Shown piece by piece: positions 47,827 through 56,557 of a stretch of DNA of 64,000 bases. Source of the stretch: Oxalobacteraceae bacterium AB_14 (GTDB taxonomy: Bacteria > Pseudomonadota > Gammaproteobacteria > Burkholderiales > Burkholderiaceae_D); assembly GCA_000381565.1 (NCBI GenBank), contig KB906725.1, forward strand, positions 401,727-465,726, read 5' to 3'. Made by a program: the position numbers and the translations under genes. Under the pieces are notes generated by a model, which made no database searches, was not told the origin of the DNA, and worked only from the letters and a program-made list of their open reading frames with translations. Positions within the stretch are counted from its first letter, which is position 1. The number at the start of each line of letters is the position of its first letter.

Positions 47827-48402
47827 ATGCGTACCCATTTCTGTTCCACATTGCAGCGCGCGGCTGTCGCGCTGGCCCTGAGCGCGGCCCTGCTGCCGGC
47901 CTTCGCGCTGCCTGTCATGGACATGCGCGCCGAGGATTTCCTGCCGATGGCGGCCGAGCTGAAAAAATCGCTGAACCTGAACGCCAACCAGCAAGTGCTG
48001 TGGCAGCAGACCGAAAGCAAGACCCGCAAGCTGCTGCGCGAGCGCCAGTCGCGCCGCGAGCGCCTGCAGGCGGCCACGCTGGAGGGCGCCAAGGGCGCCA
48101 ATGTCGAGCTGCGCGACCTGGCCAAGGCGGTCGACGAGGAAACCACCGCCAGCGCGCTGGAGGAAAAGCTGATGCGCGAATGGTGGCTGACCGTCAACGA
48201 TGCCTTGAATGAAACCCAGCGCCAGGCCGTGGCGCAACTGCTCGCCGAGCAGCTGATGCGGGTGCCGGACAATGGCGCCCGCAGCGGCGGCGCGCCGCGC
48301 AGGGAAGAGGGCGGCGAACAGCATCGCGGCGGCCGCAAGGGCGGCATGGGCGGCAGCATCGGCGGCCCCGGCGGCGCCAGCATCAGCCTGCCGGGCGGTT
48401 AA
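47827..48402 (+). CDS. Periplasmic Spy/CpxP-like (LTXXQ-type) protein
   Basis: 191 residues with a signal peptide (RAAVALALSAALLPAFA). The mature part is helical and charged: LKKSLNLNANQQVLWQQTESKTRKLLRERQSRRERLQ, which recalls the LTxxQ repeats of Spy/CpxP chaperones and metal sensors. The C-terminus is Gly/Arg-rich and low complexity (GGRKGGMGGSIGGPGG). A periplasmic stress or chaperone role is inferred from family resemblance only. GGAG at 47818 is its ribosome binding site, immediately after a terminator. Confidence 0.72.
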   Translation: MRTHFCSTLQRAAVALALSAALLPAFALPVMDMRAEDFLPMAAELKKSLNLNANQQVLWQQTESKTRKLLRERQSRRERLQAATLEGAKGANVELRDLAKAVDEETTASALEEKLMREWWLTVNDALNETQRQAVAQLLAEQLMRVPDNGARSGGAPRREEGGEQHRGGRKGGMGGSIGGPGGASISLPGG

Positions 48403-48412
48403 GCAGCCTCCC

Positions 48413-48479
48413 CGTCGTTCCCGCGCAGGCGGGAACCCATGCCGAGTATCCTGGCCGGCGAAGTATGGCGGGAACGACG
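48413..48479. repeat. REP element, copy 4 (one arm decayed)
   Basis: The left palindrome GTTCCCGCGCAGGCGGGAAC is intact; the right partner keeps only ATGGCGGGAACGACGG. The spacer is, in reverse complement, related to that of copy 1 (CCATACTTCGCCGG...TCGGCAT). It lies between the Spy-like gene and the receptor remnant. Confidence 0.75.
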
Positions 48480-48490
48480 GCAGCGCGGGC

Positions 48491-48903
48491 ATGTATCGTA
48501 AAGTAAAAATCAGCCTGCTGGCCCTGCTGGGCGCCTCCGATGTTTATGGGCAAGCCGACGCGGCCACCGCCAAGCAGGTCCATGGCCGCGAAGAGCTGGA
48601 CCGCAACGGCGACAGCAAGCTCGGCGACATCCTCAAGCGCCTGCCGGGCGTGACCACCGGCGGCAAGTTCACCACGCCGATCGGCAAGGAGCACTCGCTG
48701 GCGGCCGGCTGGGATGTCGAGCTGGGCCCTACGGCCTGTGGAAGTTCAACGCCCGCAATCAAGTCCGCATTTCTGCAAATAATTTAATGGCGGAAGACGC
48801 GCCGGGTAGTAATATCGTGGCCACCCATGGCCTGGCACAACTGGCCGACACGAGCAACCAGACTTACGTGGTCTGGAGCGTCAACTACGAGATGAAATTC
48901 TGA
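48491..48903 (+). pseudogene. TonB-dependent receptor remnant (large internal deletions, frameshift)
   Basis: The frame opening at 48491 encodes a signal-like start (MYRKVKISLLALLGASDVYGQ) and the plug-domain start VHGREELDRNGDSKLGDILKRLPGVTTGG. It then jumps to a barrel-like segment (KFTTPIGKEHSLAAGWDVE). Reading continues only in another frame from about 48730 (YGLWKFNARNQVRISANNL...WSVNYEMKF, stop at 48901), the classic C-terminal strand ending in Phe. Only about 130 codons of an expected 700 or more survive, from three separate parts of the protein. A REP element sits just upstream and the first M13 peptidase gene starts 16 bases after. Confidence 0.78.
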
Positions 48904-48919
48904 CCAAGAAGGAAATGCA

Positions 48920-50950
48920 GTGAAACGATACTTGCTGAGCACGCTTACCCTGAGCCTGATGACCGCCTTTGCCGGCGCCGCCGACACCGTCCCGCTGTCC
49001 GGCATCGCCACCCAATACATCGACGCCAGCGTGCGTCCGCAAGACGACTTCTACCACTACCTGAACGGCGAGTGGCTGAAGAGCACGCAAATCCCCGAAG
49101 ACAAATCCAGCTGGGGCACCTTCGCCAAGCTGCGCGACGACGTGCTGCCGCAGCTGCGCGCCATCATCGAGGCGGCCGAGGCCGACAAGACCCGCAAGGC
49201 CGGCAGCGACGCCCAGAAAATCGGCGACCTGTACGCCAGCTTCATGGACGAGAAAAAACTGCAGGCGCTGGGCGTCAAGCCGCTGGCCGGTGAACTGAAC
49301 CGCATCCGCGCCATCAAGGACAAGAAAGCCTTCCCGATGCTGATCGCCCACCTGGACGAGATCGGCGTCGGCGCGCCGTACGGCCTCTACGTCAGCCAGG
49401 ATGCGCGCGAATCGACCAAGTACGCGGTCGGCGTCTCGCAAAGCGGCCTGGGCCTGCCGGACCGCGACTACTACCTGAAAAAGGACGACGCCAGGCTGGC
49501 CGACACGCTGGTCAAGTATGAGGCGCACGTGGCCAGGATCCTGGCGCTGGGCGGCGACAAGCACGCCGCCGCCAGCGCCAAGGCCGTGGTCGCGCTGGAA
49601 ACCGAGCTGGCCGAGGCGCAGTGGACCAAGGTCGAGAACCGCGACCCGGTCAAGCGCTACAACAAGATGGCTATCGCCAGGCTGGCCGAGCTGGCGCCGG
49701 GCTACGACTGGCAGCACGCGCTGGCGGCGGCCGGCGTGGCCAACAAGATCGACTACGTCATCGTCAACCAGCCGAGCTACCTGGCCGGCTTCAACGCCGC
49801 GCTGGAAAAGACCGACCTGGCGACCTGGAAATCCTACTTCGAATGGCAGCTGCTGCGCCGCGCCTCGCCCTACCTGTCGAAGGACTTCGCCGACGCCAAC
49901 TTCGATTTCTACAGCACCGTGCTGACCGGCGTGGCCGTCAAGCCGCCGCGCTGGAAATCGGCGGTGGGCCTGGTGGAGCGCAGCCTGGGCGAAGTGCTGG
50001 GCAAGCTGTACGTGGGACAGCACTTCCCGCCGGAGCGCAAGGCGCGCATGGAAGAGCTGGTGAAGAACCTGCTGGCCTCGTACAAGGCCAGCATCGACAC
50101 GCTCGACTGGATGAGCCCGGAAACCAAGCAGCAGGCGCAAGCCAAGCTGGCCAAGTTCACGCCCAAGATCGGCTATCCGAACAAATGGCGCGACTACTCG
50201 TCGCTGGCCATCGTCAAGGGCGACCTGGTGGGCAACGTCATGCGCGCCTCGGTGTTCAGCCACCAGCGCATGGTCAACAAGCTGGGCAAGCCGGTCGACC
50301 GGGAAGAGTGGGGCATGACGCCGCAGACCATCAACGCCTACTACAACGCGACGATGAACGAGATCGTGTTCCCGGCCGCGATTCTGCAGCCGCCGTTCTT
50401 TGACGCCAAGGCCGACGACGCCGTCAACTACGGCGCCATCGGCGCGGTGATCGGCCATGAAATCAGCCACGGCTTCGACGACAAGGGCAGCCAGTCCGAC
50501 GGCGACGGCAACCTGCGCGACTGGTGGACCAAGGAAGACCGCGCCAACTTCAAGGCCAAGGCCGACGCGCTGACCAAACAGTACGACGGCTACAGCCCGA
50601 TCAAGGGCTACAACGTCAACGGCTCGCTGACCCTGGGCGAGAACATCGCCGACAACAGCGGCGTGTCGATCGCCTACAAGGCCTACAAGCTGTCGCTGGG
50701 CGGCAAGGAAGCGCCGGTGATCGACGGCCTGACCGGCGACCAGCGCTTCTACATGGGCTTTGCGCAGGTATGGCGCAGCAAGACGCGCGACGCCCAGCAG
50801 ATCGTGCTGATCAAGACCGATCCGCACTCGCCTGGGCAGTTCCGCGCCAACGGCACCATGGTCAACCAGCCGGGCTTCTACGAAGCCTTCGGCGTGAAGC
50901 CGGGCGACAAGATGTATGTTGCGCCGGAACAGCGCGTGATCATCTGGTAA
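48920..50950 (+). CDS. M13 family zinc metallopeptidase, copy 1
   Basis: 676 residues from the GTG at 48920, with AAGGAA before it. A signal peptide (MKRYLLSTLTLSLMTAFAGA) directs it to the periplasm or outside. Neprilysin/PepO motifs: HEISH at 513-517 followed by GFDDKGSQSDGDGNL, GENIADNSG with the third zinc ligand, and the ending RVIIW. It cleaves peptides on the amino side of hydrophobic residues in known relatives. First of three tandem paralogues; this copy differs from the others by K-S-Q-S in place of Q-A-Q-Y after the zinc motif. Confidence 0.92.
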   Translation: MKRYLLSTLTLSLMTAFAGAADTVPLSGIATQYIDASVRPQDDFYHYLNGEWLKSTQIPEDKSSWGTFAKLRDDVLPQLRAIIEAAEADKTRKAGSDAQKIGDLYASFMDEKKLQALGVKPLAGELNRIRAIKDKKAFPMLIAHLDEIGVGAPYGLYVSQDARESTKYAVGVSQSGLGLPDRDYYLKKDDARLADTLVKYEAHVARILALGGDKHAAASAKAVVALETELAEAQWTKVENRDPVKRYNKMAIARLAELAPGYDWQHALAAAGVANKIDYVIVNQPSYLAGFNAALEKTDLATWKSYFEWQLLRRASPYLSKDFADANFDFYSTVLTGVAVKPPRWKSAVGLVERSLGEVLGKLYVGQHFPPERKARMEELVKNLLASYKASIDTLDWMSPETKQQAQAKLAKFTPKIGYPNKWRDYSSLAIVKGDLVGNVMRASVFSHQRMVNKLGKPVDREEWGMTPQTINAYYNATMNEIVFPAAILQPPFFDAKADDAVNYGAIGAVIGHEISHGFDDKGSQSDGDGNLRDWWTKEDRANFKAKADALTKQYDGYSPIKGYNVNGSLTLGENIADNSGVSIAYKAYKLSLGGKEAPVIDGLTGDQRFYMGFAQVWRSKTRDAQQIVLIKTDPHSPGQFRANGTMVNQPGFYEAFGVKPGDKMYVAPEQRVIIW

Positions 50951-50975
50951 GCGCTTAACCGCCGGAAAAACCCAC

Positions 50976-51002
50976 AAAAAGGCCACCCAGTGTGGCCTTT
51001 TT
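50976..51002. terminator. Bidirectional-looking terminator between M13 copies 1 and 2
   Basis: AAAAAGGCCAC-CCAGT-GTGGCCTTTTT, with U-tracts possible on both strands, 26 bases after the stop of copy 1. It implies that copy 2 has its own promoter in the next 45 bases. Confidence 0.82.
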
Positions 51003-51046
51003 GCTATTGTTCGAAGACTAGGCTATACAACCGTGGAGAGATAGAC

Positions 51047-53074
51047 TTGAAAGCACAATTGTTAAGCGCGCTGATGCTGGCGCTGCTGGCTTCGGCCGGC
51101 GTTCAGGCACAACAAAAAGTTTCGGGCGTGGACCTGGGCGAAATCAACGCCGCGGTGCGTCCGCAGGACGATTTCTTCCTCAACCTGAACGGCAAGTGGC
51201 TGGCCAAGACCGCCATCCCGGCCGACAAATCGAGCTGGGGCTCGTTCGAGAAGCTGGACGACGACACCAAGCCGCAGCTGCGCGCCATCATCGAGGCGGC
51301 CGCCGCCGACCCGAACAAGACACCCGGCTCGGACGCCCAGCGCATCGGCGATTTCTTCGCCAGCTATATGGACGAGGCCAAGCTGGCCGAGCTGGGCCTG
51401 ACCCCGCTGCGCGCCGACCTCGACCGCGTGGACGCGCTCAAGGACAAGAAGGAAATTCCGGCCCTGATCGCCCATTTCAACCGTTACGGCGTGACTGCGC
51501 CCTACGGCTTCGGCATCCACCAGGACAACAAGGACTCGACCAGGTACGTGGCCGACCTCGGCCAGGACGGCCTGAGCCTGCCGGACCGCGACTACTACCT
51601 GAAGAAGTCGGACAAGAAGATAGCCGACACCTTGGCCAAATACCAGCAGCACGTGACCAGGATGCTGACCCTGGCCGGCATCGCCAACCCGGCGGCCGAC
51701 GCCAAGGCCATCGTCGCGCTGGAGACCGGGCTGGCCAAGATCCAGTGGACCAAGGTCGAGCTGCGCGACCCGGTCAAGGCCTACAACAAGGTGGCGCTGG
51801 CCGACCTGCCCAAGCTGGCGCCGGGCTACGACTGGACCACCTGGCTCAACGACACCGGCATCGCCGGCAAGGTGGACTACGTCATCGTCAGCCAGCCCAG
51901 CTTCATCAGCGGCTTCAACAAGGTGCTGAACCAGACGCCGCTGTCGACCTGGCAGGCGTGGTTCCGCTGGCAGGTGATCCACGCCAGCGCGCCCTACCTG
52001 TCGAAGGATTTCGCGCTGGAGAACTTCGCCTTCTACGGCACCGTGCTGAGCGACACCAAGGAACAGGAGCCGCGCTGGAAGCGCGCGGTCAACGCCACCG
52101 ACGGCGCGCTGGGCGAGACCCTGGGCAAGCTGTACGTCGAGCAGCACTTCCCGGCCGAGCGCAAGGCGCGCATGGAGGCGCTGGTGCAGAACCTGCTGGC
52201 GGCCTTCAAGCAAAGCATCACCACCTTGGACTGGATGGGCCCGGCCACCAAGGAACAGGCGCAGGCCAAGCTGGCCAAGTTCATGGTCAAGATCGGCTAT
52301 CCGAACAAGTGGCGCGACTACTCGTCGCTGGTGGTGGTCAAGGATGACCTGGTGGGCAATGTGCGCCGCTCGCGCGAGTTCGACTACAACAAGGAAGTGA
52401 ACAAGCTCGGCAAGCCGGTCGACCGCGACGAATGGGGCATGACGCCGCAGACCATCAACGCCTACTACAACCCGGAGCTCAACGAGATCGTGTTCCCGGC
52501 CGCCATCCTGCAACCGCCGTTCTTCAACGCCGACGCCGACGACGCCGTCAACTACGGCGCCATCGGCGCGGTGATCGGCCACGAGATCAGCCACGGCTTC
52601 GACGACCAGGGCGCCCAGTACGACGGCGACGGCAACCTGCGCGACTGGTGGACCAAGGCCGACCACAAGAACTTCGCGGCCAAGAGCAAGATGCTGGTCA
52701 AGCAGTACAGCGCCTTCAGCCCGGTCAAGGGCTACCACGTCAACGGCGAGCTGACCCTGGGCGAGAACATCGCCGACAACTCGGGCGCGGCGATCGCGCT
52801 CAAGGCTTACCAGATCTCGCTCAACGGCCAGCCGTCGCCGGTGATCGACGGCCTGACCGGCGAGCAGCGCTTCTACATGGGCTTTGGCCAGGTGTGGCGC
52901 AGCAAGATCCGCGACGCCCAGCAAATCGTTTACCTCAAATCCGATCCGCATTCGCCGGACCGGTTCCGCGCCAACGGCACGGTGCGCAACCAGCCGGGTT
53001 TTTACAACGCTTTTGGCGTAAAACCCGGCGATAAAATGTATCTGGCGCCAAAAGACCGCGTCATCATGTGGTAA
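51047..53074 (+). CDS. M13 family zinc metallopeptidase, copy 2
   Basis: 675 residues from a TTG at 51047, selected because GGAGAG precedes it by six bases and it yields a proper signal peptide (KAQLLSALMLALLASAGVQA). An in-frame ATG at 50990 falls inside the terminator hairpin and is rejected. Zinc motif HEISH at 512-516 with GFDDQGAQYDGDGNLRDWW, GENIADNSG, and ending RVIMW. Secreted endopeptidase. It is collinear with copies 1 and 3, with long identical runs, and separated from copy 3 by 88 bases containing an inverted repeat. Confidence 0.92.
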   Translation: MKAQLLSALMLALLASAGVQAQQKVSGVDLGEINAAVRPQDDFFLNLNGKWLAKTAIPADKSSWGSFEKLDDDTKPQLRAIIEAAAADPNKTPGSDAQRIGDFFASYMDEAKLAELGLTPLRADLDRVDALKDKKEIPALIAHFNRYGVTAPYGFGIHQDNKDSTRYVADLGQDGLSLPDRDYYLKKSDKKIADTLAKYQQHVTRMLTLAGIANPAADAKAIVALETGLAKIQWTKVELRDPVKAYNKVALADLPKLAPGYDWTTWLNDTGIAGKVDYVIVSQPSFISGFNKVLNQTPLSTWQAWFRWQVIHASAPYLSKDFALENFAFYGTVLSDTKEQEPRWKRAVNATDGALGETLGKLYVEQHFPAERKARMEALVQNLLAAFKQSITTLDWMGPATKEQAQAKLAKFMVKIGYPNKWRDYSSLVVVKDDLVGNVRRSREFDYNKEVNKLGKPVDRDEWGMTPQTINAYYNPELNEIVFPAAILQPPFFNADADDAVNYGAIGAVIGHEISHGFDDQGAQYDGDGNLRDWWTKADHKNFAAKSKMLVKQYSAFSPVKGYHVNGELTLGENIADNSGAAIALKAYQISLNGQPSPVIDGLTGEQRFYMGFGQVWRSKIRDAQQIVYLKSDPHSPDRFRANGTVRNQPGFYNAFGVKPGDKMYLAPKDRVIMW

Positions 53075-53090
53075 CACTTTATCCCGTGGC

Positions 53091-53119
53091 GGCCCTGTGA
53101 TATAAAGCGCAACAGGGCC
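53091..53119. repeat. Inverted repeat between M13 copies 2 and 3
   Basis: GGCCCTGT (53091) and ACAGGGCC (53112) flank a 13-base loop. There is no U-tract, so this is a hairpin of uncertain role, not a clear terminator. Confidence 0.45.
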
Positions 53120-53162
53120 AAACATCGTGGATTGGTCTTTATTAAATCAAGAGGATATTTTC

Positions 53163-55229
53163 GTGAAACGTCATCTCGTAAGTGCATTGACCCTGAGCCT
53201 GATCGCAGGCCTGGCGGGCGCCGCCGACAACACCACAAGTGTAGCTCCGGCCAGCGCCCAAGTAGCAAACGCCAAGCTCGCTTCCGGCATCGCGGTGGAA
53301 TACATCGATCCAGCGGTACGCGCGCAGGACGACCTGTTCACCCATATGAACGGCAAATGGCTGGCCACGACTGAAATCCCGGCGGACAAAGCCAGCTGGG
53401 GCAGCTTCGCCAAGCTGCGCGACGACATCCAGCCGCAACTGCGCGCCATCATCGAAGGCGCCGCCGCCAACAAGGCCGGCGGCCCTGAAGCCCAGCGCAT
53501 CGGCGACTTCTACAGCAGCTTCATGGACGAAGCCAGGCTGGAACAGCTGGGCCTGACCCCGCTGAACGCGGAACTGGCGAAGATCGCCGCCGTGAACGAC
53601 AAGAAGCAGCTGCCGGCGCTGATCTCGCACCTGAACAAAATCGGCGTGACCGCGCCCTACGGCTACGGCATCCACCAGGACAACAAGGATTCGACCAAGT
53701 ATGTGGTCGACATCGGCCAGGACGGCCTGGGCCTGCCGGACCGCGATTACTACCTGAAGGCGGACGACAAGAAGATGGCCGATGCGCTGGCCAAGTATGA
53801 ACTGCACATCGGCAAGATGCTGACCATGGCAGGCGACCAGCACGGCGCCGTCACCGCGCACGGCATCGTTGAATTCGAAAAAGAACTGGCCAAGATCCAG
53901 TGGACCAAGGTCGAACTGCGCGACCCGGTCAAGGCCTACAACAAGGTCGACATCGCCAAGCTGGGCAAGGTCGCGCCGGGCTTTGACTGGAACGCCTACC
54001 TGACCGACGCCGGCGTGACCGGCAAGGTCAAGTACGTGATCGTCGGCCAGCCGAGCTACCTGAAGGGCATGACCGCGCTGCTGGCCAAGACCCCGCTCGA
54101 TACGCTGAAGTCCTACTTCCGCTGGCAGCTGCTGCGTTCGGGCGCGCCTTACCTGAGCAAAGCCTACGTCGATGAGAACTTCGCCTTCTACGGCACCGTG
54201 CTGAGCGGCGTGACCGAACAGCGTCCACGCTGGAAGCGCGGCGTGTCCGTGACCGAAGGCGCGCTGGGCGAAGCCGTCGGCAAGATCTACGTCGAGCAGA
54301 ACTTCCCGGCCGAGCGCAAGGCGCGCATGCAGGCGCTGGTCAACAACCTGCTGGCCGCGTACAAGGTCAGCATCGACCAGCTGGACTGGATGAGCCCGGT
54401 CACCAAGAAACAGGCGCAGGAAAAGCTGGCCAAGTTCACCACCAAGATCGCGTACCCGGACCACTGGCGCGATTACTCCAAGCTGACCGTGGCCAAGGAT
54501 GACCTGGTGGGCAACGTGATGCGCTCGCGCGAGTTCGAGTACAACAAGGAACTGGCCAAGCTGGGCAAGCCGATCGACCGCGCCGAGTGGGGCATGACGC
54601 CGCAAACCGTCAACGCCTACTACAACCCGGAAATGAACGAGATCGTATTCCCGGCCTCGATCCTGCAGGCGCCGTTCTTCAATGCTGACGCCGACGACGC
54701 GGTCAACTACGGCGCCATCGGCGGCGTGATCGGCCACGAAATCAGCCACGGCTTCGACGACCAGGGCGCGCAGTACGACGGTGACGGCAACCTGCGTGAC
54801 TGGTGGACCGCTGCCGACCACAAGAACTTCGCGGCCAAGACCAAGATGCTGGTGGAACAGTACAACCAGTTCAGCCCGCTGCCTGGCTACCACGTCAACG
54901 GCGCACTGACCCTGGGCGAGAACATCGCCGACAACAGCGGCGTGGCGATTGCCTACAAGGCCTACAAGCTGTCGCTGGGCGGCAAGGAAGCGCCTGTCAT
55001 CGACGGCCTGACCGGCGACCAGCGCTTCTACATGGGCTTCGCGCAGGTATGGCGCTTGAAGATGCGTGAAGCGCAGCAGATCGTGCAGATCAAGACCGAT
55101 CCGCACTCGCCCGGCCAGTTCCGCGCCAACGGCCCGATGCGCAACCAGCCAGGCTTCTACGACGCCTTCAACGTCAAGCCGGGCGACAAGATGTACCTGG
55201 AACCAAAAGACCGCGTGATCATGTGGTAA
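53163..55229 (+). CDS. M13 family zinc metallopeptidase, copy 3
   Basis: 688 residues from the GTG at 53163, preceded by GAGG at eight bases. Signal peptide KRHLVSALTLSLIAGLAGA, then a short Ser/Ala-rich insertion (NNTTSVAPASAQVANAKLAS) absent from copies 1 and 2. Zinc motif HEISH at 525-529, GFDDQGAQYDGDGNL, GENIADNSG, ending RVIMW. Exported endopeptidase; all three copies start with non-ATG codons. A terminator follows at 55251. Confidence 0.92.
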   Translation: MKRHLVSALTLSLIAGLAGAADNTTSVAPASAQVANAKLASGIAVEYIDPAVRAQDDLFTHMNGKWLATTEIPADKASWGSFAKLRDDIQPQLRAIIEGAAANKAGGPEAQRIGDFYSSFMDEARLEQLGLTPLNAELAKIAAVNDKKQLPALISHLNKIGVTAPYGYGIHQDNKDSTKYVVDIGQDGLGLPDRDYYLKADDKKMADALAKYELHIGKMLTMAGDQHGAVTAHGIVEFEKELAKIQWTKVELRDPVKAYNKVDIAKLGKVAPGFDWNAYLTDAGVTGKVKYVIVGQPSYLKGMTALLAKTPLDTLKSYFRWQLLRSGAPYLSKAYVDENFAFYGTVLSGVTEQRPRWKRGVSVTEGALGEAVGKIYVEQNFPAERKARMQALVNNLLAAYKVSIDQLDWMSPVTKKQAQEKLAKFTTKIAYPDHWRDYSKLTVAKDDLVGNVMRSREFEYNKELAKLGKPIDRAEWGMTPQTVNAYYNPEMNEIVFPASILQAPFFNADADDAVNYGAIGGVIGHEISHGFDDQGAQYDGDGNLRDWWTAADHKNFAAKTKMLVEQYNQFSPLPGYHVNGALTLGENIADNSGVAIAYKAYKLSLGGKEAPVIDGLTGDQRFYMGFAQVWRLKMREAQQIVQIKTDPHSPGQFRANGPMRNQPGFYDAFNVKPGDKMYLEPKDRVIMW

Positions 55230-55250
55230 CGACCGCATAGACGCAACAAG

Positions 55251-55275
55251 GGGCCGCAGCGATGCGGCCCTTTTT
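55251..55275 (+). terminator. Rho-independent terminator after M13 copy 3
   Basis: GGGCCGCA-GCGA-TGCGGCCC followed by TTTTTC, 21 bases after the stop codon. Confidence 0.88.
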
Positions 55276-55323
55276 CATTTCAGGGTAAACTACGGGCTTC
55301 GAGTCACAAGAAACCGGTATCCC

Positions 55324-55881
55324 ATGCGCCTGCGTTATTCCGCACTCCTCGCTTTGCCCCTGCTGCTGGCCGCTTGCGGCGATTCGTTCACGCCGGTCGA
55401 TGTCTACATGGCCAAGACGCCGGAGTGCGCCACCTGGCAGCAGGGCTCGCGCTACGACTTGCCGCGCGGGATCAGCGTGTCGACCACGCCGCCGGTGACG
55501 CTGCCGGACGGCGGCGCCGAGTTCACCTTCGTCTACCTGGTGCCGCGCGGCGAGCGGGCCATGTTTCTGAGCCGTGAATACCACGTCACCACGCCCAAGG
55601 GCCCGGTGATCGCCAAGGCGGAACTGGTCAGCTTCTACCAGCGCGCCACCAACTCGCGGCCGGAAATCGTCGATGTGATCCCCAAGGTGCCGGACATGCT
55701 GGTCGCTGGCGCCACCAGCGACGACACGATCTGGCGCGTGCGCCTGCGCGTGAAGGACAAGCTGCCGGAACGCTTCGACGTGGTGCCGCCCGCTTTCGAG
55801 ATCGCGCTGACCAAGTACCCGATGCGCACCTTCACCTACCGCTACTTCGCCGACCGCAGGGCCTTCGGCCTGTGCAGGTGA
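55324..55881 (+). CDS. Putative lipoprotein
   Basis: 185 residues beginning MRLRYSALLALPLLLAACGDS, a lipobox (LAAC) with Cys at about position 18, so it is probably a membrane-anchored lipoprotein. The mature part has no family I recognise; it has predicted beta strands (FTFVYLVPRGERAMFLSREYHV). No linked function beyond lying downstream of the peptidase array and its terminator. Confidence 0.78.
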   Translation: MRLRYSALLALPLLLAACGDSFTPVDVYMAKTPECATWQQGSRYDLPRGISVSTTPPVTLPDGGAEFTFVYLVPRGERAMFLSREYHVTTPKGPVIAKAELVSFYQRATNSRPEIVDVIPKVPDMLVAGATSDDTIWRVRLRVKDKLPERFDVVPPAFEIALTKYPMRTFTYRYFADRRAFGLCR

Positions 55882-55906
55882 ACGGAGCAGTAGAGCTTGC
55901 GTTGGC

Positions 55907-56557
55907 TTATTTTTTTCCAGTCAGCTTCGGTAGATTGAGAGGGGTCAGGATTTTATTGACTTTATCTAAATCTGATAGCCATTGTGTCAGTGCGGCTGGT
56001 GGCTGGATTTGGCGTTGCATTTTCTCGGCCGCACTGATTACTTGGCCCGCCTTTGCGATCGCCTCGATTTCTTTTTGTAGGGCGCGTGTTGAATCGGTTA
56101 CTTTTAGATTCGATTCAAGATTTTTCAGTAGCTCTTGAAGTTCTGTGGATGGACTGGCGAGGTTTTTGATGTCTTCCAGTCTTAGCATAAGATTGCGCGC
56201 ATCGTCCACGGGGTCTCGCATTGTCGCTGGCGGTGGAGGTACTTCGGCCGTTGCCAACTGCGGTTTCTGTCCACGCAGACTTTCGCTGCGAACAAATGCA
56301 ACCTCCAGTCCAAAAAACTGCCCGATGCGGTTGAGAGTTTGTACCGTTGGATTACCTTTTCCGCTCTCGATTTCCTTGATTGTTTTCGTGCTGACGCCGC
56401 GATGTGTGGCGAATTCGGCCTGGGTCAAGCGGGATATGTTGCGCATTTCTTTTACCGCATGTTGGAGCGTAAGTTCTCCTTTGGCGATTGCATCGTAAAG
56501 TTCAGCCCGACGTTGCCGAAGATGTTCCTTATCGACAGGTTTTTTAGTTCGCGCCAT
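55907..56557 (-). CDS. XRE-family regulator with C-terminal helical extension (HipB-like)
   Basis: 216 residues. The XRE helix-turn-helix is at about 44-95 (SRLTQAEFATHRGVSTKTIKEIESGKGNPTVQTLNRIGQFFGL). The C-terminal half (about 110-210) is a charged helical, coiled-coil-like tail (ELQELLKNLESNLKVTDSTRALQKEIEAIAKAG), not present in short HipB. The gene lies downstream of its kinase and overlaps it by 14 bases, so order is toxin then antitoxin. Codon and base composition are AT-richer than the surroundings. Antitoxin role inferred. Confidence 0.78.
   Translation of the reverse strand: MARTKKPVDKEHLRQRRAELYDAIAKGELTLQHAVKEMRNISRLTQAEFATHRGVSTKTIKEIESGKGNPTVQTLNRIGQFFGLEVAFVRSESLRGQKPQLATAEVPPPPATMRDPVDDARNLMLRLEDIKNLASPSTELQELLKNLESNLKVTDSTRALQKEIEAIAKAGQVISAAEKMQRQIQPPAALTQWLSDLDKVNKILTPLNLPKLTGKK

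Noticed and set aside
48272-48787. A 171-codon open frame overlapping the Spy-like gene and the receptor remnant as one gene
   Set aside because: Its first half is an alternative-frame reading of the Spy-like gene and a REP element; only the part from 48491 resembles a receptor.
53091-53119. Strong terminator between M13 copies 2 and 3
   Set aside because: The stem is clear but no U-tract follows on either strand; listed only as a hairpin.
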